Shown here in pieces: positions 56,150 to 64,000 of a DNA stretch of 64,000 bases. The first letter of the stretch is position 1. Each line of letters begins with the position of its first letter. A program made the translations under genes and the position numbers. The notes below the pieces were generated by a model. That model searched no databases. It was given only the letters and a program-made list of their open reading frames with translations, and had not been told where the DNA came from. Source of the DNA: Brachycybe producta (taxonomy: Eukaryota > Arthropoda > Diplopoda > Playtdesmida > Andrognathidae); assembly GCA_036925085.1 (NCBI GenBank), contig JAUPFP010000017.1, positions 3,554,460-3,618,459 of the forward strand, read 5' to 3'.

Positions 56150-56580
56150 TTAGTAACTCATTTAAACGACTTAGTAATTCATCTAAATGGCTTACTACTT
56201 CGTCTAAATGACTTTGTAACTCGCCTAAACGGCTTATACCTAGTACACACCTGATAATGTAAATGCATTTAAGTAATAAGTGTGTTCTACAGAGCCCTGT
56301 GAAGGGCAAACAAACAATATGTTGAATTAAATTTATTCAGTTAATAATCTGAAAATATTGAGTTAATACTTAAATATAACATATAAACTATTTGACAAAA
56401 TATTGATTTAGTATTTCAGTTTAAAATATTAATAATAAAGTCAATTTGTATTTGATTCATGGCCTTAACTGGATTCCGTATAAATCACCTAAACACAGTT
56501 CGTTTGAATTCATTTAACTTATGTGTCTACAAGGTATCAGTAATTCGTATAAACGGCTCAGTAACTCATTTAGACGAGTG
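56150..56580. repeat. 21-bp tandem repeat interrupted by a MITE
   Basis: Units such as ACGACTTAGTAACTCATTTAA run at 56150-56238 and resume at 56535. The MITE M1 copy lies between. Frames here encode apparent heptads that only reflect the 21-bp period. Confidence 0.75.
56239..56534. mobile_element. MITE family M1, copy 2
   Basis: 296 bp, CCTAGTACACACCTGA at the left, GTGTCTACAAGG at the right, flanked by TA. It aligns with 30511-30803 over its whole length. Confidence 0.8.
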
Positions 56581-57203
56581 TAAAAGATGTATGCGAAAGT
56601 AACAGGGCGGACTGGCAGAGAGAAAAAAACCGCCCGAGAAAAATTATTTCCCTGTCCCTAAGGAACTCAAAAAATGTCCAGAACCCCACCCTTTTTTAAT
56701 GTAAGAGTATGGTTTTTTTTCCTTCAAAAGTCCAGTTCTATTTACATTTTTGCCCCAAATGTTGCTATTTTTTCGCTGAATTTCACCAAGTACAGAAAGC
56801 CAAAGTTTTATTTTTTTTTAAAAAAAGTGCGTGAAGCCAAGGAAATTGTTTTTTGTTCTCAAATAAATTGCTACATAAAGCTACTTTTCTTTCTCATATT
56901 TTACTTTACTTGATATTTGTTAATAACAAAAACATTACTTTTTCTTTATTCCTGTTTGGTTTACAATTTTAAGTTTTAATTTCTTTTCATGTTGATATAA
57001 TCTGGCACTCAAGACTTGCCAAGCTGCCCATTGGGTAATGCTCAATTGCCTGATAGGCCAGTCCACCCATGAGGTTGAACCATGCCAAAAAACGATTTGC
57101 AAGATTTGCTGAGCAGCAGCCAACACATTTAAAATGCTGATTTTGAACGTACACAAGTTAACATTAACTGCAATGGTCTGGTACTTTAAGCTGAAAGTAC
57201 TAT
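56581..57203. other. Nothing recognised
   Basis: AT-rich; no gene. Confidence 0.35.
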
Positions 57204-57425
57204 TGTGACAGACCTTTTTCGTTCTGATAGAATCTGCTTAATTTTTTATACAAGATGAGTTCTCACTCGTACCCCAGGTGATTGGCTAGGTCACTTTCTC
57301 TATCTGGCCCGGGCGGACTAGGCCAATATAATACCTATTTACGTCCTCAATAGTCTCGTTAAAGACTCTCACAGTCTTGAGGATCTTTTGTCTTCATACG
57401 TCGTCGGACTTTCGTCCGAAAAATT
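57204..57425 (-). mobile_element. LTR-C fragment
   Basis: Starts TGTGACAGACC and keeps the CGGAC-TTTC-GTCCG hairpin at about 57413; then similarity ends. Confidence 0.75.
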
Positions 57426-57817
57426 TACTTCTGAAGAACAATTTTCTTCCAGTTTAAATCAGTATGGTGCCATGTTGGTGAGATCTTTGGACTGCCAGAC
57501 CGATTTTTTCTAAGTTGGAATATTTTTCGATTTTTTAAGCCAAAAAGCAAAACTATAAATTGTGGGTGCAAATTTGGCCATTTTTGAACTTTGCCTATGT
57601 GGGCTGCCAGACCAGCTGATCTTGATTTGTGGCTTCACTCTCTAAGATTTTATGTATTCCATCCTTCTATATATTTCATGTTAAATCAGCATGTTGCTGG
57701 CTCTTGGACTATATAAGATGTTACTAAAATTGCAAGAAATTGTCTCACAGTCACTTAATTAAAATACAGAAAAGTGCAAAATGCAATTAAAAGTATTGTT
57801 TTTTAAGTGCTCGCTTT

Positions 57818-58205
57818 TTTTTTTTTACAAATTTTGAAAAGGCCCTTCTATTTTTAAACAAGGTTCAAATTCGTTCTTTTTTAACTCCATGTTAAATCCC
57901 ATTGAACCAAAAAAATCATCCAACAAACATTTAAAGAACTTTCGTTAAAAATAAATTAGAACGATAACAACAAAATTAGCACCGGCACGTGCTTTCATGT
58001 GCTTCACGATATTTCCTTTTTCTAAATTGCGACTGGTCCTTGTATTTTTAAATAATGTTTAAAATCTTACTTTGTTTAACTCAATTTTGAATCCCATAGG
58101 ACCAAAAAACCAACCAACAAACATCTGAAGAACTCTCGTTAAAAACGACTTAGAACAATAACAAAAAAATTAGCACATGCATTAATCTATTGGCTTCACG
58201 CTGTT
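57818..58205. repeat. Two diverged direct repeats of about 194 bp
   Basis: CTTCTATTTTTAAACAAGG near 57845 and CTTGTATTTTTAAATAATG near 58039, followed by parallel text (ACCAAAAAA, CCAACAAACAT, AGAACT, TTAGAAC). No gene. Confidence 0.65.
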
Positions 58206-58654
58206 TTCTTTTTTATGAGCTTAGCACGTGAAATTACTTTTTTATAAATTATTATGTGACTTCAAACCTGGAAAAAAAGTTAAAAAACTCACTTTAAATC
58301 AAAAACGATCGCAGCACGCACATTCGGAATAATTTTGAATTAAGTGCTGTATCTAGGCCAGGGGGGTTTCAGCTCAATGGAGCTATGTGTTGACAGCTTG
58401 TAGGCCAATTTTCATAGTACCTCTATCCACCACTTGGTGGCACTAAAGTCGTGGCGCTTCAGCATAATTCTTTTATAAACAAAAGTTAGGACATGATTGG
58501 TAGGTTAGGAGAACACCCTAGCAAAACTACACTCTGTAATTCTTATTGAACAAAGCTATCGCCAACAATGGGCAGTTACAGTGTTACATATACAGTTCAC
58601 TTATACATATGGGATAATATAACTTGTGTAGTAGCTGCTATCTACTATAATTTC

Positions 58655-58872
58655 AAAAGGATTTCAGCATTATTCGTTCATTTTCTAGTAATTTTGACTT
58701 TATGTTTCGCACCACAAAACACAAAGTCAAAATTACTAGAAAAAGGAATGAATATTGCTGAAATTCATTTGAAATTCACTTCCTTCACTTATACATTTTC
58801 AATGGCGGCCATCTTTGTTGTCAACACTTTTTAACATTAGCTTATATATATATAATAAGCTAATGTTAAAAA

Positions 58873-58875
<3 letters not shown>
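58655..58875. mobile_element. Two adjacent hairpins, MITE-like
   Basis: The first pairs about 58655-58701 with 58722-58770 (CTAGTAATTTTGACTTT and its inverse). The second is a perfect 21-bp stem (58825-58845 with 58855-58875) around a TA loop. A (TA)n tract follows. Confidence 0.65.
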
Positions 58876-58932
<57 letters not shown>

Positions 58933-59683
58933 AATAAAATTTTCTATTTATAAATTTTTACTTCAAGTTAGAAACGTAAATGCAACAAAGGTCGAGAGGA
59001 TTCTTTAAACTCCCTTTTTTTTCGTAAGCCAGCACAAACGTGGCTAAAAAAAGTTTAAAATTTCAAAGTGTGTGGGGGGGGGGTCTAGTATATTGACGTT
59101 TATTCTTGTTAGCATGTTTTGCAATGCAGACGATAGCCTGGCCCTCTCTCCCTCCCCCTCCCTCGCTCTCTCCCTCCCTCCCTCTCTCTCTACTCAGTTT
59201 TCATTATAGTAGAAGATCTTGAACTATTAACGTGTTGGTTGGCCTGTTTCTTCACCTTTCCGACGATAACATTAGTGACGTCAACACACCATTAGTTGCC
59301 ATAGGTACACAGCTCAGTTGCTTGGTTACCTCATGCCGTTTTCAATTCAGCACAACTTAAAATTGTCTCGTGTTCATTTCGAACATCTATATCTGCATGA
59401 CAACACCAAGTTGGATTCATATATTACTCAAACCAAAATGTGGTAGCCTTACGTAAAATATAATAAGAGGGGGGGGGGGGGGGGAGAAAAAGAAAGATTG
59501 AATATGTTATCATGTAGACACAATTATTTTAAGATACAATTATCCCTCTTTCTATTTAAGAAGATAAACCATAAACATTTACCTATTTTTGACAGAAAAA
59601 AAAACATCACAACCTTTTTTTAGTAAACAGAAACTTAAAAACACGTTATGCAACGTCCTTCATATATTTTATCACATTATATA
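58876..59683. repeat. Simple repeats: (TA)n, CT-rich and G-run
   Basis: (TA)n to about 58926, a CTCCCTC run at 59143-59192, and a G16-19 run near 59467. No gene. Confidence 0.75.
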
Positions 59684-60606
59684 CTAGAGAGGTTAACCCG
59701 TCATAAATGACGGGAGCCGAATTCTAGTTTAATTTTGCTACTATTATCCCCGCCTCCTTTTTTCCCAACCACATTTCTCTCACCCCCTCTCACTTACCCT
59801 TTCCAACCTTTGCCCTCTTCAATTTAATATCGTGGGGAATGAGTTTGACTTAACTTTTTTTATTATTTATAAGCACCTTTATATCGTTTGGGTTCTTGGA
59901 TGGCGAGAGCGCAACATAATGTTGACCTTGAGAAAAAAAGCGGTTCATTTAAATTTAAGTAAATTCCCACGTGCCTTAAACGTTTTCTTCTTGTTTGTAC
60001 AGCATTATAGACAGACAGACTTAGGGTTAGTATATATATACTAGTGGGGTAACCCGTCATAAATGACGGGAGTCAAATTCACAGGCAATTGTGCCTAGGC
60101 AATGTTGCCTTAGAATTTCTTTTCCTCCGCCCTTTTATGAAGTCAGACCAAGTAACAAACCAATTAGAAATTGATGACGTTCATAAAACAGCTGAGCAAA
60201 AGAAATTCTAATGCTGGGCACAATTGCCTGTGATAAATTCTAGTTTAATTTTGCTACTATTATCCCCTCCCCTTTTTATATTTGAAAGAGAAAATGAGCT
60301 TTTCATTTCTTCCAGTGTGTGCATGCGCGTCATTTGTTCGTATTTTTACTCCTTTAATTTCATTTCCCCATCCTCCTTTTCCCCTCCACGTTTCTCTCTC
60401 TCCCCTTGCCCTTTCCAACCTTTTCCAATCCCCTCTCCAATTTAATATCATGAGGTTCTTGGATGGGTAGAGTGCAACATAATGTTGACCTTAAGAAAAA
60501 AGCGGTTCATTTAAATTTATATAAATTCCGATGTGCTTACGCGTTTTTGTCCTTGTTTGCACAGCATTACACAGGGATACAGGGAATGACAGATAGACGG
60601 GGCATA

Positions 60607-60662
<56 letters not shown>

Positions 60663-61556
60663 TAGTGGGGTAACCCGTCATTAATGACGGGAGCAAAATT
60701 CACAGGCAATTGTGCGCAAGCACGTCGTTTGTTCCTTTTTTACTCCTTTCATTTCAATTTCAGTCACCCCCTCCCCCTCCACGTTTTCCTCTCTCTCTTC
60801 CCCTCTACACTTTTCAACCTTTTCCTTTTCCCCTCTCCTTTCATGGGGTTCTTGGATGAGAAGGGTGAAACATATAGTTGACCTTGAGAAAAAAAAGCAG
60901 TTCATTTCTTCATTTATTTAAATTTATATCAATTCCGACGTGCTTCAAGGTTTTTGAACAGCATTACTCCACACACACACACACAGACCTGGAATATTAT
61001 ATATATAACTAGTGGGGTAACCCGTCATAAATGACGGGAGCAAAATTCACAGGCAATTGTGCGCATGCGCGTCGTTTTTTCCTTTTTTACTCCTTTCATT
61101 TCAATTTAAGTCACCCCCTCACACTTTTCTCTCTCTCTCTCCCCTTCTACACTTTCCAACCTTTTCCCCTCACCCCCTCCCACTTTTCTCTCTCTCTCCC
61201 CTTCTACACTTTCCAAAGGAAGAGTTCAACATATAGTTGACCTTGAGAAAAAAAAAAACGGTTCATTTATTCAAATTTATATAAATTCCGACGTGCTTCA
61301 ATGGTTTTGTTACTCCACACACACACACACACACATACACAGACCTGAGATATTATATATATATAATAATTTTAATTTTATTCAAATACTTCATAATCAC
61401 CTTATTACTGTTTGGTTTCTTGGATCGGGAGAGCGCGCCACATAAAGTTGAACATTAGAAACAAACCTGTTCACTTAAATTTAAATAAATTCCGAGGTGC
61501 TTAAAAGTTTTTGACCTTGTTTGTACAGCATTATACACAGACAGACAGACAGAGCT
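59684..61556 (-). mobile_element. Head-to-tail array of Hel1 Helitrons
   Basis: CTAG plus hairpin ends lie at 59684, 60041, 60662 and 61009, all in minus orientation, each following the TA-run/5' edge of the preceding unit. A fifth unit (about 61375-61556) has the 5' part only. Units are about 340-620 bp long with a shared body (CACAGGCAATTGTGC, GCGGTTCATTTAAATTT). The unit 61009-61350 begins in sense A|TCTCAGGTCTGTG. Confidence 0.85.
60606..60661. repeat. (TA)n microsatellite between Hel1 units
   Basis: About 25 TA units directly before the CTAG end of the next unit. Confidence 0.9.
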
Positions 61557-61564
61557 TAATATAT

Positions 61565-61680
61565 TGTGACGGACCTTTTTCCAGCCTGGGAGGACTTGAC
61601 GAATATAACGTCTATTTAGTGTCCTCACTAGTCTCTGGCTAAGACTCACAGTCTTGAGAATCTTTTGTCTCTGTGTCTCT
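61565..61680 (-). mobile_element. LTR-C fragment cut by Gyp-A
   Basis: TGTGACGGACC to CTCTGTGTCTCT. It has an internal deletion compared with 7120 and stops where a Gyp-A LTR begins. Confidence 0.75.
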
Positions 61681-62427
61681 TGTAACGTCCCGCCTGCACA
61701 GTTACAATGCACGGCAAGTGAAAACTCAAAAACTTTTCCACCTGCCGGTGACCAAGCGTTCGACGCAGGGACGGAACCGCACCCATAGCCGCCTCTCCCC
61801 TGGTGAACCTCTTGGGTAGTGCCGACGCAGAGCTCTCTCGACGGTGACACATGATGTAGCATGCCACCTCACCGAGAATATCGCAGTGAAACCGGCATTT
61901 CACCACGAGCCGACACGATTTACCGGCCGATAAAAGACGGAGAAGGACCGTGGTGTTTCCCCGATCGGAATCCCACCCTCCCATGGCAAATCCCCCATAA
62001 AAGACACGAACACACAAAGTGATGTATAAAGTGTTTTAATTACACTTACGGTGTCGATGAAGATGATGGCAGTAATATTTACAAGAAGGCTGGTCCGTTC
62101 GACCAGCCCAAAGGCACTTTATATAAATCAAGGCACAAGGCCAAAAGCAAAACAAAATAAGACCCACAGGTCAAGTCTCCATTCCTTGTCTCCAACACAC
62201 TGCCCAGATCCTGTGGCTGACCAGGCCACAGGAAACCTCCAGGCAACTCCACCTGGAGGGGACAGAGGTCACATCTGACCTCTCACCCATTGACTTCATG
62301 GTGAGAGGTCTGCTGGCACCAAAATGGCGTGCATCCCAACAGCCTACTGTAGCTGTCAGGCAGACCACCATAGGGAATTCGTCTGCTCTATCAAAAATTT
62401 AAAAATAGAGCAGACCAGGTTGCCACA
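61681..62427 (-). mobile_element. LTR-A, 3' LTR of a second Gyp-A copy
   Basis: TGTAACGTCCCGCC to CAGGTTGCCACA, 747 bp. The Gyp-A internal sequence follows directly. Confidence 0.85.
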
Positions 62428-63084
62428 ATCCTCTCAACTTCCCTGTTCCGCCTCGGGAACAGGTCGGTCGAGCCAGCCAGGATTGCTCCCCTGAACCTGA
62501 CCTTCTTAGGGACCGGACGGCTTCCCTGGTGGTGTCACAAAAGTGGAGCCCATCCACGCCGCAGCCCACCAACGTGCCCACCACAGGCACATCTGGGTGT
62601 TACGCCACCGAAATCCAGGATCGAAGACCGTCCCCCTAAGACGGCTTTCCTCCAGGGCTCAGAATTTCTCGAAAGGAATATCCTGGAGTTGAGGACGCGT
62701 GCGAAGTGTCCGATTTGTCAGGAGGTCAACCAGGGCTACCGCGGGTTGGGTTTCACACCCTGGTAATGGCTCAGTAATAAAATGACATGCCATACCTCCC
62801 AGATCACATCCCAGCAAACGATGAGCAAATGAACTATCCCGGCATCGAGTCCCACCACATCCAGTATTGCAAACATTTGCTGGACCGGGTTTACGACCAG
62901 TACAACCGGAAAACCTCCACAACCATATGCCACCACATGGTGCATGTTTTACGGCGGTAGCCTTGCTACCCACGGCTCTGGAAGTGGCTCATCCAGACGG
63001 TAGTAGCCGTGGTATTGGCAACAATCCATTCCCAGCTGGTCCTGCCAAAGACCCAGTCGGTTTTTCAGATACACCTCTCATACT
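62428..63084 (-). pseudogene. Second Gyp-A copy: 3' end of the accessory gene
   Basis: It matches 15611-16270. The frame at 62659-62973 keeps LLGCDLGGMACHFITEPLPG and AVALVDLLTNRTLRTRPQLQ, close to the full copy with mild amino-acid changes; the part before it is in another frame. It is cut by LTR-D at about 63084. Confidence 0.75.
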
Positions 63085-63598
63085 CCCTCTCTGACTCATA
63101 CTTAAGTGGCGGATTGATACTCTTAAGACCATGGTCGCTTGGACCTGGTTACACCTCGTAGGTATACAAAGGTCCAAGGTATAAAAAGACCATGTTCCTA
63201 TTTGTTCTTCGTTCACTCTTTTGCCCTGTCTTTGTACTACTTAGATTGTTATATTCTTATCACACAATGGGCCTGTGGACGCACCTTTGATTCTAACTAT
63301 TCATTCTTGTAATGTTTGAGTTTCTATGCAAGAATGAATAAAAGTGTTTACAACATGAAACTGGTTGTCTATTGTCTGGAAATAATCCTTCTCTAGACAA
63401 GCCGGAGACACCACAAGGCAAGAAGACATAGTGATCCAGAATGAGCAACAACATCTTTCAGCCAAGAAGGAAGATGTACATCAATGGCGGCCAGAATAGA
63501 TGGTCACCATCCTTTTGGGCAGACTACACCCCTACACCCAAGGATGATCACAATCTGTCACCATCCGACTACTTCTATACCTCGAATCTTCTCCGTGC

Positions 63599-63600
<2 letters not shown>
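63085..63600 (+). mobile_element. LTR-D, plus orientation, both ends incomplete
   Basis: TATA at 63180, AATAAA near 63337. It stops at TCTTCTCCGTGCAT, which is the hairpin tip in other copies, where a long (TA)n begins. Confidence 0.75.
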
Positions 63601-63684
<84 letters not shown>

Positions 63685-63722
63685 CTTTATATATATATAT
63701 ATATATTTTATATATATTTATA

Positions 63723-63772
<50 letters not shown>

Positions 63773-63848
63773 TATAAATATATATAAAATATATATATAT
63801 ATATATATAAAGATATATATAAATATATATACATAAAAATATATATAA

Positions 63849-63909
<61 letters not shown>

Positions 63910-63945
63910 ATATTATATATATATATTTCATATATATATATATGA
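63601..63945. repeat. Long (TA)n tract with interruptions
   Basis: About 340 bases of TA with scattered TTT/AAA changes. Frames through it (Ile/Tyr alternation) are artefacts. Confidence 0.95.
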
Positions 63946-64000
63946 TTATTTTCCAATTCATTATGCTGTTTTTCTATAACTCGTTTCTATACATATATAT
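63946..64000 (-). mobile_element. LTR-D fragment, inverted relative to 63085-63600
   Basis: CAATTCATTATGCTGTTTTTC then TATAACTCG matches 38386-38415, that is, the opposite orientation from the LTR-D on the other side of the TA tract. It runs off the window. Confidence 0.65.

Noticed and set aside
55974-56309. Apparent leucine-zipper heptads in short frames
   Set aside because: The 21-bp period of the DNA repeat creates a seven-residue period automatically.
63441-63961. Frames of 76-131 codons with Ile-Tyr alternation
   Set aside because: They are translations of the (TA)n tract on both strands.
1-64000. tRNA, rRNA or snRNA genes
   Set aside because: I read for tRNA-like A/B boxes and cloverleaf-sized inverted repeats and saw none convincing; a tRNAscan-SE or Infernal run would be decisive.

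Overview
This window looks like a piece of an animal nuclear genome made almost entirely of transposable elements. I found no host gene with exon-intron structure, no tRNA or rRNA, and no bacterial-type operon. An invertebrate fits best: Ty3/gypsy retrotransposons sit with CR1/jockey-like LINEs, non-autonomous Helitrons, foldback elements, long (TA)n tracts and a satellite. I cannot name the phylum from sequence alone. Family names such as Gyp-A or LTR-D are my own labels.

Layout. 1-1956 is a deleted Gyp-A copy, cut by a 5'-truncated LINE (1957-3680). 3.8-7.1 kb is AT-rich with one Helitron-like end. 7120-8035 is a solo LTR-C. 8.2-9.8 kb holds LINE and satellite pieces. 9.9-14.8 kb holds LTR-D and the gag-protease remnant Gyp-E. 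14834-27381 is a near-complete 12.5-kb Gyp-A element on the minus strand: 5' LTR, leader with a hairpin array, gag, protease, RT-RNase H-integrase, a 3-kb accessory region and the 3' LTR. 27.4-45.7 kb carries Helitrons, palindromes, MITEs, three LINE remnants, a gypsy RNase H remnant and solo LTRs. 45711-52367 is Gyp-B, with two LTRs and a 4-bp target duplication; it keeps gag and a long accessory gene but has no protease, RT or integrase. 52.4-53.75 kb is a 157-bp satellite array. The rest holds nested LTRs, MITEs, a head-to-tail Helitron array (59.7-61.6 kb), a second Gyp-A 3' end and a long (TA)n tract.

How the parts relate. Gyp-A and Gyp-B share the same 15-base primer-binding site, and both place a long accessory gene before the 3' LTR. 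The C-terminal parts of these accessory products look alike (spaced Y-x-G-aromatic-aromatic, then [FW]PVV...N...TL). Gyp-B could therefore be a non-autonomous partner that borrows pol from a Gyp-A-like element while keeping its own Gag and accessory protein.

All three LTR groups that I could compare carry small hairpins in the predicted 5' leader, with paired substitutions between copies. The accessory domain and the leader hairpins are my best candidates for something not yet described. Most coding regions are broken by frameshifts or stops, so the copies here are mostly relics.
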